Assembly: GCA_002435365.1 (NCBI GenBank)
Contig: DJMM01000020.1
Location: 9,878-47,265, forward strand
Source of the DNA: Ignavibacteriales bacterium UBA6490
GTDB lineage: Bacteria > Bacteroidota > Ignavibacteria > Ignavibacteriales > Ignavibacteriaceae
DNA: 37,388 bases
Direction: 5' to 3'
The notes under the pieces were generated by a model. That model was not told the origin of the DNA. It made no database searches and worked only from the letters and a program-made list of their open reading frames with translations. The position numbers were made by a program, and so were the translations under genes. Of the stretch, positions 17,270 to 26,086 are shown in pieces. Position 1 is the stretch's first letter. Each line of letters starts with the position of its first letter.

Positions 17270-18300
17270 AGAATTTTTCAATTTTCATGCTTTCGCTTCT
17301 TTTGTTTGCAGGATGTGCAGGCAGGGATGTTGTCTTTTATGAAATCCCTTACGAATTGAGGGAAGCTTCGAATATGAATGAGTTCGTTGCAAAATATTCA
17401 CCCTATTTCTCTGGTAAGAAATTCTATGTCGATCCCGGTCACGGCGGCGAAGACAGGAGGAACATCGGCAACCTTGAAATGGTAGTTGAAGCGGATATCA
17501 ATTTGTATGTCGCTCTTGAACTTAAATATTTTTTAACGCAGGCCGGTGCTGAAGTTGTATTATCCCGTGACAAAGATGCCACTGTGGAACTGAAACATCG
17601 CTCTGTTCTTGCCAATGCAAGCGGTGCAGATTTTTTTATCTCTATCCACCACAACGCTCCCGGAAAGGATAGCGACGATTGGATAAATTATACCTCAACC
17701 TATTACCACGCTACCGAGAAAGATTATGAATATGAACCTTCGGAAAGAGACCTGGCTAAATATATACAGCGCGATCTTGCATATGCTATGAGGAATTCGG
17801 GCGGACTGGGTTCTTTCGACGGGACATATTCTGATTACTGGATCTACCCCAAAATGGGATTCTCTGTCCTGAGGATTACTGAAATTCCTTCGGTTCTAGT
17901 TGAATGCGGTTTCTTTACTAATAATTTTGAGGAAAGAAGACTCGCTGTTAGTGAGTTTAACAGAATTGAGGCTTGGGGTATATTCAGGGGTATCGCCAGG
18001 TATCTTTCGGCAGGAATTCCGGAATTGTCTTTATTAAATGAAAATGAATCGCTTTACGAAGGTCCTCTCACTCTCGACTTTTTCCTGAAAGATTCTTCAG
18101 GGATAGATACTGCATCATTCGTTGTGCAGTTTGATTCAGCTGCTGTTAAGGATTTTAGTTTTGATGCAGCTGCCGGATTGCTGAGTGTTGTAATCCCGGA
18201 AGCTGAGGCTGGCGAGCATTCCATCAGAGTTATAGCTGCCAATAATAAAGGCAACCATACGCTTCCTTTTCATAGAAAATTAACTGTTTTACAAAAATAA
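17266..18300 (+). CDS. Lipoprotein N-acetylmuramoyl-L-alanine amidase (Amidase_3)
   Basis: This 344-residue protein has a lipoprotein signal (LLLFAGC, Cys17) and an Amidase_3 catalytic domain at about 52-235. Zinc ligands are His59 in VDPGHGG, Glu76 in VVEADINL and His128 in SIHHN. The catalytic Glu213 lies in VLVECGFFTN. This enzyme class cuts the amide bond between N-acetylmuramic acid and the stem peptide of peptidoglycan, for cell separation or wall turnover. Residues about 250-344 look like an immunoglobulin-like beta domain. The lipid anchor would hold it to the inner or outer membrane facing the periplasm. Its ATG overlaps the preceding stop (ATGA), with GGAGGAG just upstream, and a Gate-domain membrane protein follows after 13 nt. 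Confidence 0.93.
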   Translation: MKNFSIFMLSLLLFAGCAGRDVVFYEIPYELREASNMNEFVAKYSPYFSGKKFYVDPGHGGEDRRNIGNLEMVVEADINLYVALELKYFLTQAGAEVVLSRDKDATVELKHRSVLANASGADFFISIHHNAPGKDSDDWINYTSTYYHATEKDYEYEPSERDLAKYIQRDLAYAMRNSGGLGSFDGTYSDYWIYPKMGFSVLRITEIPSVLVECGFFTNNFEERRLAVSEFNRIEAWGIFRGIARYLSAGIPELSLLNENESLYEGPLTLDFFLKDSSGIDTASFVVQFDSAAVKDFSFDAAAGLLSVVIPEAEAGEHSIRVIAANNKGNHTLPFHRKLTVLQK

Positions 18301-18313
18301 ACCGGAGCAATAA

Positions 18314-19942
18314 ATGCTCAATTATGTCTGGCTGGCACTTCTTTTTTTAGGAATCGGTGCGGCGTTATCCACCGATATTATAAATCAGTCTTCCAACAAA
18401 TACCGGAACAATCAAATACTTCCGGCTGAAATTGTTTTCAGTACACCGTTCGATGCAGATAAGGATACAACCTACGATGTACAGTTGAATATTTCTGCAA
18501 AGAATTACAACGCCTTCTATAAGGAAAATATCCCCGAAGATATTTCTCTGCCTGCCAGGGTAACCATTAATAACCAGGAACAGAAAAAAGTTTTTTACAT
18601 TAAGTTCAGCGGCATCATACCCGGAACCTGGAAGGAAATGGCTGAAGGTACCGGAAAGGAAGATGATCTCTCCGGTAATATAGTTTCATTAAAACCAATG
18701 TCGGCAAATGCTGCTGTAGCCGGCCTTGTATTCGAAGAGATTTCCTTTCTGGGCTTAAGGAAGGTAACAAATTCAGCATTGGATTATGCCGGTATTGCTG
18801 TGGAGATTTCGCTGGGACTTATAGGTATAATGGCGTTGTGGCTGGGTGTAATGAAGGTTGCCGAGGAGGCCGGATTAATAAGAATAATTGCCAGACTGCT
18901 GCGACCGGTTACCAAAAAATTATTTCCGGATGTTCCCTCCGATCATCCTGCCATGGGTTCTATGATAATGAATATATCGGCAAATATGCTTGGATTGGGA
19001 AATGCGGCCACACCTTTCGGCCTCAAGGCAATGGAAGAGCTTAATACCCTGAATCCCGAAAAAGATACTGCAACAAATGCAATGATCACTTTCCTGGCGA
19101 TAAATACTGCAGGAATGACCCTCATTCCGGCAAGCGCTATTGCAATAAGAGCTGCCTCCGGAAGCTCGGATCCCGCCATGATAATAGGAACTGCTCTTTT
19201 CGGATCTACTTGTGCAACCATTGTCGGACTAACTGCAGCAAGAGTACTGGGAAGCTTCCCGCTTAAGATTGGAAATTTCGGATCCTGGTTATCAAGGAAC
19301 GGTAAAAGCATTTTCATCACTTTCATTGCAGCCGTCTTTGTATTTTTATTATTCTTCTCCGGAATTGTAAGCGCTGTTTTTGCATCTGTTTCCGCGGAAA
19401 CATTTAAAGGTATAATACAGGTTGTATCAACTGTAGCTATTCCATTTTTAATAATATTTTTTATAGGGTTCGGAGCTGTAAAAAAAGTTAAGGTTTATGA
19501 AAAATTCGTAGAAGGAGCCAAGGAAGGATTCAATGTTGCCGTAAGAATTATCCCGTTTCTGGTGGCAATGCTTGTTGCAATCGGTATATTCAGAGCTGGC
19601 GGGGCAATGGACTGGCTGATTTATGTATTAAGGCCTGTTACAGATTTCATTGGAATGCCAGCAGAAGCGCTTCCAATGGCTTTAATGCGCCCATTGTCAG
19701 GCAGCGGGTCCCTCGGAATTATGGCTGAAATTATGGCGGTACACGGACCAGATTCATTTATCGGAATACTGGTTTCTACTTTTTACGGCAGTACGGAAAC
19801 AACGTTTTATGTGCTGGCGGTTTATTTCGGATCCGTTAATATCAGAAATACAAGACATGCACTGCCGGCGGGTCTGATGGCTGATATAGCAGGAATACTT
19901 GCAGCAACATTTATTGTCCGCCTTCTATACGGAGCACTTTAA
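18314..19942 (+). CDS. Fused SpmA/SpmB-like nucleoside recognition (Gate) domain membrane protein
   Basis: This 542-residue polytopic membrane protein has an N-terminal TM helix, a soluble stretch (about 25-150), and two halves that each resemble one spore maturation protein. The first is SpmA-like with GIMALWLGVMKVAEEAGLI, ANMLGLGNAATPFGLKAM and LAINTAGMTLIP. The second is SpmB-like with GAKEGFNVAVRIIPFLVAML, RPLSGSGSLGIM, GILVSTFYGSTETTFYVL and a final TM helix. In Firmicutes SpmA and SpmB are separate and help dehydrate the spore core. Fused versions occur in non-sporulating Bacteroidota, where the role is not established. It is embedded between a wall amidase and a hydroxyacid dehydrogenase, and its TAA shares a base with the next ATG. 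A transport or cell-envelope role is inference. Confidence 0.88.
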   Translation: MLNYVWLALLFLGIGAALSTDIINQSSNKYRNNQILPAEIVFSTPFDADKDTTYDVQLNISAKNYNAFYKENIPEDISLPARVTINNQEQKKVFYIKFSGIIPGTWKEMAEGTGKEDDLSGNIVSLKPMSANAAVAGLVFEEISFLGLRKVTNSALDYAGIAVEISLGLIGIMALWLGVMKVAEEAGLIRIIARLLRPVTKKLFPDVPSDHPAMGSMIMNISANMLGLGNAATPFGLKAMEELNTLNPEKDTATNAMITFLAINTAGMTLIPASAIAIRAASGSSDPAMIIGTALFGSTCATIVGLTAARVLGSFPLKIGNFGSWLSRNGKSIFITFIAAVFVFLLFFSGIVSAVFASVSAETFKGIIQVVSTVAIPFLIIFFIGFGAVKKVKVYEKFVEGAKEGFNVAVRIIPFLVAMLVAIGIFRAGGAMDWLIYVLRPVTDFIGMPAEALPMALMRPLSGSGSLGIMAEIMAVHGPDSFIGILVSTFYGSTETTFYVLAVYFGSVNIRNTRHALPAGLMADIAGILAATFIVRLLYGAL

Positions 19943-20895
19943 TGAAAGTCGTAATCACAAGGGAAATACCTGATTCGGCTGAAAAATTGCTTAAAGCAAG
20001 GGGATTCCAGGTTGTTGTATACCGGAAAGACGATCCCGTTCCGCAAAGGGAACTGGAGAAGCTTGTAAAAGATGCCGATGGAATAATTTCACTTCTTACA
20101 GAAAAATTTGATAAGAATCTGATCGATAAGCTTGAAAGATGTAAGATCATTGCGAACTATGCAGTCGGCTATAACAATATTGATATCGAATATGCAAAAA
20201 GCAAAAAGATTGCAATAACGAATACTCCGGATGTACTTACTGACGCAACTGCTGATATTGCCATTTCACTGGTACTGGCCTGTTCAAGAAGAATTATAGA
20301 AGGGGTGAAGTTTATGCGGGCCAGGAAATTCAAGGGGTGGAAACCGAAACTTCTGCTGGGTGTGGAAATGAGCGGGAAATTCTTCGGTATTTTAGGTGCC
20401 GGCAGGATTGGAAGCGCAGTGGCAAGGAGGGCAAAGGCTTTCGGGGCTAACATTCTTTATTATGATATCGATGAAGTTCCTGAACTGGAAAAAGAGACGG
20501 GTGCAAAAAAAGTTTCACTGAATTTTATTCTTCGAAAATCTGATTTTGTTTCGATCCACCTGCCTTTTACTCCGAAAACTCACCATCTTCTGGATAAGGA
20601 ACATCTTCAGATGATGAAAAAAACATCTATTCTGATAAATACGGCAAGAGGGGAAATTGTGGATGAGAAGGAACTAATTGCAATGCTTAAAGCCAGGAAG
20701 ATATTTGCCGCAGGTTTCGACGTTTATGAAGGGGAACCGAAAGTAAATCCAGCATTATTTAAGCTTGGCAATGTGGTTCTCCTGCCGCATATCGGAAGCG
20801 CCACAATCGAGGCGAGAAACAGGATGGCAATGCTTGCTGCCGGAAATGTGATCGCTGTTTTAACGGGCAGGGAACCATTGACGCCGGTGGTGTAA
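19942..20895 (+). CDS. D-2-hydroxyacid dehydrogenase, glyoxylate/hydroxypyruvate reductase type
   Basis: This 317-residue NAD(P)-dependent dehydrogenase interconverts 2-keto acids and D-2-hydroxy acids. The Rossmann motif GILGAGRIGSAVARRAKAFG covers 149-168. Catalytic residues are Arg236 in NTARGE, Glu265 in YEGEP and His283 in LLPHIGS. Asp175 at the end of the second Rossmann strand favours NAD(H) over NADP(H). The VGYNNID and FMRARKFKGWKP segments fit the glyoxylate reductase/glycerate dehydrogenase branch rather than SerA or D-lactate dehydrogenase, and length is normal for that branch. The ATG overlaps the upstream stop by one base, so it is the last gene of the helicase-to-dehydrogenase run. 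The exact substrate is not certain. Confidence 0.88.
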   Translation: MKVVITREIPDSAEKLLKARGFQVVVYRKDDPVPQRELEKLVKDADGIISLLTEKFDKNLIDKLERCKIIANYAVGYNNIDIEYAKSKKIAITNTPDVLTDATADIAISLVLACSRRIIEGVKFMRARKFKGWKPKLLLGVEMSGKFFGILGAGRIGSAVARRAKAFGANILYYDIDEVPELEKETGAKKVSLNFILRKSDFVSIHLPFTPKTHHLLDKEHLQMMKKTSILINTARGEIVDEKELIAMLKARKIFAAGFDVYEGEPKVNPALFKLGNVVLLPHIGSATIEARNRMAMLAAGNVIAVLTGREPLTPVV

Positions 20896-21070
20896 AAAAA
20901 CTCCATTTATTTTTATCATTTTTCCAGCTGCCACAGTCTAAGCAAAGTTCTGCCCAAAAATTCCGCTGATTTTGAAGCATTTAAGCGTCGTTCCGGGTTT
21001 TAACTTAAAATGAATCCGATTCCGGATTCCCCACCATTTGCATATTGATTGCCAATAAGATTAAATTGGG

Positions 21071-21136
21071 GAACTGATCTGGTTCTAACCCCATTCTAAC
21101 CCGGGTCTGATCCGATACTGTTCCCATTTTTTTGAG
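21071..21136. repeat. Phased 11-bp repeat array 2
   Basis: Five consecutive 11-bp units fill 21071-21125, for example GTTCTAACCCC (21082-21092) and ATTCTAACCCG (21093-21103). The core triplets TGA, TAA, TAA, TGA and TGT start at 21075, 21086, 21097, 21108 and 21119, all 11 nt apart. The last unit and what follows (ATACTGTTCCC, then ATTTTTTTGAG) match the end of array 1 (ATTCTGTTCTC, then ATTTTTGTGAG). The inverted right arm seen in array 1 is missing or decayed. The same orientation and similar position between two + strand transcription units suggest one repeat family. Confidence 0.75.
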
Positions 21137-21292
21137 CTTTTAACCAGTTTTAAAGCGGCAAAAAACCGAACTGATTTCAAGTCTTCTCACAGGTTAGACG
21201 GCAAAAAATTCAACAAATGGAATATAAGGTAAAAGCAGGTCTTCAGGCATTTGTGTCTATTTACAATTATGGTAACGGAAGCCCGATTTTAA

Positions 21293-21323
21293 TTGAATCT
21301 ATGGGGTATAATAAGTAGTTTTG
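21293..21323 (+). promoter_or_regulatory. Bacteroidota-like promoter for ald
   Basis: TTG (21293-21295) is followed after 20 nt by TAGTTTTG (21316-21323), matching the Bacteroidota consensus TTG...TAnnTTTG. Transcription would start about 7 nt later, leaving a leader of about 15 nt before ATG 21345. A TATAAT at 21307-21312 has no good -35 partner. Whether this lineage uses the Bacteroidota-type sigma factor is assumed. Confidence 0.4.
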
Positions 21324-21344
21324 CTAATAAAAAACAGAGCTTTT

Positions 21345-22466
21345 ATGAGAATAGGAATTCCAAAAGAAACCTTTCATGAAGAAAAAAGAATAGCTTTAGC
21401 CCCTGCCGGTGTTGATTCGCTCGTACGAGCAGGTCATACTGTTTATATTCAAAGCGGTGCAGGTGAAGGCAGTCATTTCAGCGATGAGGATTTCCGCTCT
21501 ATCGGGGCATCCATTGTATACAGCGGCGAGGAGGTCTATCACAGGGTTGAAATGCTTGTAAAAGTTGCTCCTCTTTCAGAGGATGAGGCAATGATGCTTC
21601 AGGATAACCAGATACTCTTTTCATCACTCCATCTGGTGGTCGGCAAGAAAAATATTCTTGATTTGCTGCTCGCAAAAAACATAACCGCAATCGGTTATGA
21701 ATTAATTGAGGAGGGGGAGAGGCTTCCGATTCTCCATTCCATGAGTGAAATAGCCGGTCAGCTGGCGATCCAGGTTGCTGAAAGATACCTTGAAACTTAT
21801 GCACAGGGGGGAAGGGGAATTCTTCTCGGCGGAATTACTGGTGTTGCTCCTGCTGCGGTTGTAATTCTTGGCGCCGGAGTTGTTGGAACAACTGCTGCAA
21901 GAACTGCTTTAGGCAGAGGCGCCCAGGTAATTGTACTGGATAAGGATCTTAACCGTCTGCGCGAAATCGATCAGACATTTTCGAAAAAAGTAACTACGGT
22001 AGTTGCCAACCCGTATACTATTTCAAGAGGCGTAAAATTTGCCGATGTACTTATCGGTGCTGTACTCATAAAAGGTGAAAAAACCCCTCATCTGGTTACC
22101 GAATCGATGGTTAAGGAAATGAAAAGAGGCGCTGTTATTGTTGATGTATCTATCGACCAGGGAGGATGCATTGAAACCAGCCGGGTAACTTCTTTGTCAG
22201 ATCCGGTGTACGTGTTTAATGATGTATTACATTACTGCGTTCCGAATCTGCCGGCACTGGTATCAAGAACTGCAAGCTACGGTCTGAATAACTCGGCAAT
22301 CAATTTTATAAGCAACATTGCAGATAACGGACTTTCACCTGCGCTTATGGGTGACCAGGGACTGGCAAAGGGTGTGTGCACATACCGCGGTTATGTATGT
22401 AATGAACCGATTGCAAATACTTTTAACCTGGAATACAGGAGACTGCATATTTTTTCAAATAATTAA
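21345..22466 (+). CDS. ald: Alanine dehydrogenase
   Basis: This 373-residue enzyme catalyses reversible NAD-linked deamination of L-alanine to pyruvate and ammonia. It begins MRIGIPKE like the family. Substrate residues are visible as Arg15 (KRIALAP), Lys73 (LVKVAPL) and His96 (SSLHLV). The NAD-binding motif VVILGAGVVG is at 172-181. VSIDQGGCIETSR and CVPNLPALVSRTAS are further signatures of Ald as opposed to the longer PntA transhydrogenase subunit. I chose ATG 21345 rather than the in-frame TTG at 21321 because homologues start there and the putative promoter would overlap the TTG. A CoA-transferase gene follows 9 nt after the stop, suggesting joint use in amino acid or organic acid catabolism. 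Confidence 0.95.
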   Translation: MRIGIPKETFHEEKRIALAPAGVDSLVRAGHTVYIQSGAGEGSHFSDEDFRSIGASIVYSGEEVYHRVEMLVKVAPLSEDEAMMLQDNQILFSSLHLVVGKKNILDLLLAKNITAIGYELIEEGERLPILHSMSEIAGQLAIQVAERYLETYAQGGRGILLGGITGVAPAAVVILGAGVVGTTAARTALGRGAQVIVLDKDLNRLREIDQTFSKKVTTVVANPYTISRGVKFADVLIGAVLIKGEKTPHLVTESMVKEMKRGAVIVDVSIDQGGCIETSRVTSLSDPVYVFNDVLHYCVPNLPALVSRTASYGLNNSAINFISNIADNGLSPALMGDQGLAKGVCTYRGYVCNEPIANTFNLEYRRLHIFSNN

Positions 22467-22475
22467 TTTTTTTTT

Positions 22476-23828
22476 ATGACTACATTGGAAGAGACCAGAA
22501 ATAAACTATTACCGATAACGCTGCTGAATTCATATAATAAAAAAGTTGTATCTGCAGATGAAGCGATTAAGGTTGTAAAAAGCGGCGATAAAATTATAAT
22601 GCATTCAAACTGCGCTTATCCTTCCGTACTTGTTGATGCGCTGGTACGGAGAAAAGATGAATTAACCGGTATCGAAATTTATCATGCACTAACGGTGGGT
22701 CCGCTTCCTTACCTTCAGCCGGGCCTTGAGAAGTCATTCAGTCATCAGGCTTTCTTTGTAGGCGCGAATTCCAGGAAGGCTGTCCAGGAAGGAAGAGCGG
22801 ATTTTATCCCCATTTTTCTTTTTGAATCAACTCTCCTTTTCAAGAAAGGCTACATTGTACCCGATGTTGCCTTAATTCATGTTTCGCCTCCTGATGAACA
22901 TGGATTCTGCAGTTACGGGGTTGATGTAGGCCTTACAAAGACTGCCGCGGAAAAATCCAAAATAATAATTGCGCAGGTTAATCCGCAGATGCCCCGGACA
23001 CTGGGTGACAGTTTTATACACATCAGCAAAATAAATTACTTCGTGGAAACGGATGCAATGCTTACCGAGCTCATACTTGTTGAAAAAGACCTGTCTCCTG
23101 AAATGGAAGCTGTTTACGGCAAAATCGGCAGCAACATTGCTGATTTAGTGGAAGACGGCTCTACACTTCAGCTTGGAATTGGTGCCATTCCGGATGCAGT
23201 GCTTCGTTATCTGACCGATAAAAAGGCGCTCGGTGTTCATTCTGAAACTTTTTCCGACGGTATTGTTGAGCTTGTAGATAAAGGCATCGTTACGAATGAA
23301 ATGAAAACAATTCACAGGGGAAAGATAATTGCGGGATTTGTGCTTGGCAGCAGGAATCTTTTTGATTTTACAAATAATAATCCCCTTATTGAGTTTCATC
23401 CGCAGGAATATGTAAATGATCCTTTTGTTATTGCACAGAATAGTAAAATGGTTGCGATAAACTCTGCCATCGAGATTGATATTACAGGACAGGTTTGCTC
23501 GGATTCGATAGGTCCTAAAATATTCAGCGGATTCGGCGGACAGCTTGATTTTATCCGGGGGGCTGCCCGGTCAGAAGGAGGCAAACCCATAATAGCACTG
23601 CCGTCAACGGCAAAAAACGACAGTCTATCACGGATAGTTCCGTTCTTGCGTCCCGGGGCTGGTGTTGTTACAACCAGGGCAGATGTACATTATATCGTTA
23701 CTGAATACGGCGTTGCGCAGCTTCACGGCAAACCGATAAGCAAAAGAGTTGCTGAGCTTATTAATATTGCGCATCCGAAATTCAGGGATGAACTGCTTCA
23801 TTATGCAAAACAAAACAATTATATTTAA
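22476..23828 (+). CDS. Acetyl-CoA hydrolase / 4-hydroxybutyrate CoA-transferase family protein
   Basis: This 450-residue member of the class I-like CoA-transferase family moves CoA between short acids such as acetate, butyrate, 4-hydroxybutyrate or succinate. The catalytic glutamate is Glu257 in VHSETFSDG, which forms the glutamyl-CoA thioester. The Gly-rich FSGFGGQLDFIRGAARSEGG and TTRADVHYIVTEYGVAQLHG are further family signatures, and length fits. The start ATG comes after a run of T residues with no recognisable Shine-Dalgarno, 9 nt behind ald. Substrate choice cannot be settled by eye. The neighbour ald yields pyruvate and ammonia, so energy conservation during amino acid fermentation, with acetate release, is a reasonable inference. 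A phosphatase gene follows 3 nt after the stop. Confidence 0.9.
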   Translation: MTTLEETRNKLLPITLLNSYNKKVVSADEAIKVVKSGDKIIMHSNCAYPSVLVDALVRRKDELTGIEIYHALTVGPLPYLQPGLEKSFSHQAFFVGANSRKAVQEGRADFIPIFLFESTLLFKKGYIVPDVALIHVSPPDEHGFCSYGVDVGLTKTAAEKSKIIIAQVNPQMPRTLGDSFIHISKINYFVETDAMLTELILVEKDLSPEMEAVYGKIGSNIADLVEDGSTLQLGIGAIPDAVLRYLTDKKALGVHSETFSDGIVELVDKGIVTNEMKTIHRGKIIAGFVLGSRNLFDFTNNNPLIEFHPQEYVNDPFVIAQNSKMVAINSAIEIDITGQVCSDSIGPKIFSGFGGQLDFIRGAARSEGGKPIIALPSTAKNDSLSRIVPFLRPGAGVVTTRADVHYIVTEYGVAQLHGKPISKRVAELINIAHPKFRDELLHYAKQNNYI

Positions 23829-23831
23829 CAA

Positions 23832-24524
23832 ATGATTGGTATTATCGGGGATATCCATGGATGTCTTTATACTTTGAAAGCTCTAATTGAAAAGATCAGG
23901 AATAAATATCCTGATATCCCTTTGTACAGTGTTGGTGACCTGGTTGACAGAGGCAAATTCAGCTGTGAAACTATGGATTTTATTATTTCTGAAAAAATCT
24001 GGTTCACTCCCGGGAACCATGATTATATGTTTTTATTTTATATGGAAAACAGGACAAGCAGTATAAGTAAAGCATGGATTTATAACGGATATGAATCGAC
24101 TATGGCATCCTATAACGGGAGAGATGATAAAATGAGGGAGCATCTGGCATTAATAGCAAAAGCTCCTTTATATTATAACCTGGCCGACTGCTTCGTTTCA
24201 CATGCCGGTATATCCTATTATTATAAATCTTATCTGCCAGAAGACTACAAAAAAGATCTGTCTGTTCTGGATGAACTTATTGAAAAAGATATTGAAAATG
24301 AACTGGGGATATTATGGACAAGGGACGAACTTCTTGATATCGGAAAACTTCAGGTGGTGGGGCATACTCGTCGCGAGGAAGTTTTTTACAGCAGGTATAA
24401 TAATGTACTTTATATTGATACCTCAGTATATGCCGGAAATAAATTGAGTGCTGCAATTATTGAAAATAATGAAGTGCTTGAAATTATTTCGGTACCTACA
24501 AATCCGGGAGATCTGTACTGGTGA
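23832..24524 (+). CDS. PPP-family metallophosphoesterase (serine/threonine phosphatase or ApaH-like)
   Basis: This 230-residue protein carries the three metal-binding signatures of the PPP family in order: GDIHG with Asp7 and His9, GDLVDRG with Asp36 and Asp39, and GNHD at 61-64. Downstream are FVSHAGIS and VVGHTRREEVF, which supply the later histidines, and LYIDTSVYAG near the end. Bacterial members dephosphorylate phosphoproteins or cleave dinucleoside polyphosphates, and the sequence alone does not decide between these. It is cytoplasmic and starts 3 nt after the CoA-transferase stop, so it is very probably co-transcribed with ald. It could act on a metabolic enzyme, which is only inference. 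The 118 nt after it contain no clear terminator. Confidence 0.9.
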   Translation: MIGIIGDIHGCLYTLKALIEKIRNKYPDIPLYSVGDLVDRGKFSCETMDFIISEKIWFTPGNHDYMFLFYMENRTSSISKAWIYNGYESTMASYNGRDDKMREHLALIAKAPLYYNLADCFVSHAGISYYYKSYLPEDYKKDLSVLDELIEKDIENELGILWTRDELLDIGKLQVVGHTRREEVFYSRYNNVLYIDTSVYAGNKLSAAIIENNEVLEIISVPTNPGDLYW

Positions 24525-24642
24525 AGAAAATTAATATAATCCCCGGATTTTACTGTCTGCTCAAAATACAGCTTAACTTAGGCTAACCCGGCCCTTTTAT
24601 TCATTTTTTTACTAATTAATTATTTTTATTAAAGGAGAATTT

Positions 24643-25962
24643 ATGTCTTTCAAAAATATACTTATTATGGGTGCGGCCGGCAGGGATTTTCATAATTTTA
24701 ATGTCGTTTACAGAGATAATAAGGATTACAATGTTGTTGCCTTTACGGCAACCCAGATTCCAAATATACATGGAAGGGTTTACCCGGCAGAGCTTGCCGG
24801 AAAGCTTTATCCGAAAGGAATTAAAATATACGATGAGTCGGAACTTGTAGACTTAATTAAGAAGTTGAAAGTTGATGAGGTTGTATTCTCATATTCCGAT
24901 GTTCCGTTCAACTATGTTATGACAAAAGCATCGATTGTTAATGCAGCAGGCGCATCTTTCAAACTGCTGGGAGCTCCGGAAACAATGATCAAAAGTACAA
25001 AACCCCTGATTGCCGTTCTGGCTGTTCGTACTGGTTCAGGAAAAAGCCAGACCTCCCGTAAAATAGTGTCCCTGTTAAGATCTGCCGGTAAAAAAGTTGT
25101 AGCAATAAGGCATCCTATGCCATACGGTGATCTGGTAAAACAGAAAGTTCAGCGCTACGGATCGCTTGAAGATCTGAAAAAATATGAATGCACCATAGAA
25201 GAGATCGAAGAATACGAGCCGCATATTGCATTAGGCGGTGTCATTTATGCAGGGGTCGATTATGAAGCTATCCTGCGCGAAGCTGAAAAGGAAGCTGACG
25301 TTATTTTATGGGACGGCGGAAATAACGATACATCCTTTTATAAGGCGGATGTTACATTTACTGTTGTGGATCCCCACAGACCGGGTCACGAGCTTTGTTA
25401 TTACCCCGGAAACACATCCTTAAGGATGGCCGATGCTGCAATAATAAACAAAATTGATTCTGCCGATGCAAAGAATATTCTTGCTGTAAGAAATAATATC
25501 AGGCAAATTAATCCTGAGGCAGTAATCATAGACGGCGCATCTCCGATTTTCGTAAGCAATCCCGAGATTATTAAAGGAAAGCGTGTCCTCGTGGTGGAAG
25601 ATGGTCCTACACTTACACACGGAGAAATGGAATATGGCGCAGGTACTATAGCTGCAATGAATTACGGCGCGAAAGAGATAGTTGATCCCAGACCGTATAC
25701 TGTTAAATCGATTACAAGGACATACGAAAAATATCCTAAGATCGGTGTTCTGCTTCCTGCTATGGGATATGGTGACGACCAGATCAAAGATCTTGAAGAA
25801 ACAATTAACAAAACAGAGTGCGACAGTGTTGTTATTGGCACCCCGATAGATCTTGGAAGGATACTAAAAATAAATAAACCCTCTACCAGGGTAATGTATG
25901 AACTCCAGGAAGTCGGAGGCAATACAGTGGAATCGGTACTGAAAAGCAGAGGAATTATTTAA
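24643..25962 (+). CDS. Cyclic 2,3-diphosphoglycerate synthetase-like P-loop protein (COG2403 type)
   Basis: This 439-residue protein has an N-terminal Rossmann-like segment (ILIMGAAGRDFHNFN, 6-20) and a P-loop AVRTGSGKSQTSRK (127-140). Further segments are VAIRHPMPYGDL, VILWDGGNNDTSFYKAD and INKIDSA, followed by VEDGPTLTHGEMEYGAGTIAA. This layout matches bacterial proteins annotated as predicted GTPases or cyclic 2,3-diphosphoglycerate synthetase. The archaeal enzyme makes the thermoprotectant cyclic 2,3-diphosphoglycerate from 2,3-diphosphoglycerate with ATP. Whether the bacterial relatives make this compound is unknown to me. A strong SD (AAAGGAG, 24631-24637) precedes the ATG, and a strong terminator follows, so it can be a single-gene unit. 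Confidence 0.85.
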   Translation: MSFKNILIMGAAGRDFHNFNVVYRDNKDYNVVAFTATQIPNIHGRVYPAELAGKLYPKGIKIYDESELVDLIKKLKVDEVVFSYSDVPFNYVMTKASIVNAAGASFKLLGAPETMIKSTKPLIAVLAVRTGSGKSQTSRKIVSLLRSAGKKVVAIRHPMPYGDLVKQKVQRYGSLEDLKKYECTIEEIEEYEPHIALGGVIYAGVDYEAILREAEKEADVILWDGGNNDTSFYKADVTFTVVDPHRPGHELCYYPGNTSLRMADAAIINKIDSADAKNILAVRNNIRQINPEAVIIDGASPIFVSNPEIIKGKRVLVVEDGPTLTHGEMEYGAGTIAAMNYGAKEIVDPRPYTVKSITRTYEKYPKIGVLLPAMGYGDDQIKDLEETINKTECDSVVIGTPIDLGRILKINKPSTRVMYELQEVGGNTVESVLKSRGII

Positions 25963-25976
25963 TTTCTTCTGTATTT

Positions 25977-26006
25977 AAGGCTGTCTGCTGGACAGCCTTT
26001 TTTTTT
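25977..26006 (+). terminator. Strong intrinsic terminator after the cDPG synthetase-like gene
   Basis: AAGGCTGTC (25977-25985) and GACAGCCTT (25991-25999) form a perfect 9-bp stem with a TGCTG loop, followed by an uninterrupted T run to 26006. It lies 15 nt after the stop codon. Confidence 0.92.
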
Positions 26007-26086
26007 GCAAGGCTGCACAAACTATTTTTTTATTTTAAATAATATTATTCCCCACACTGTATCATATTTCTTCTTATTTTTACTTA

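Larger units (their letters stand above)
20896..21344. other. Gene-free 449-nt region before ald
   Basis: I find no coding region here. A 7-bp hairpin GAATCCG/CGGATTC lies at 21012-21029. A CCAAT/ATTGG inverted pair lies at 21052-21069, followed directly by phased 11-bp array 2 (21071-21136), and a likely promoter sits at 21293-21323. No convincing terminator follows the dehydrogenase gene. Confidence 0.6.

Noticed and set aside
21321..21344. TTG start for alanine dehydrogenase
   Set aside because: Homologues begin MRIGIPKE at ATG 21345, and the TTG overlaps the likely promoter box.
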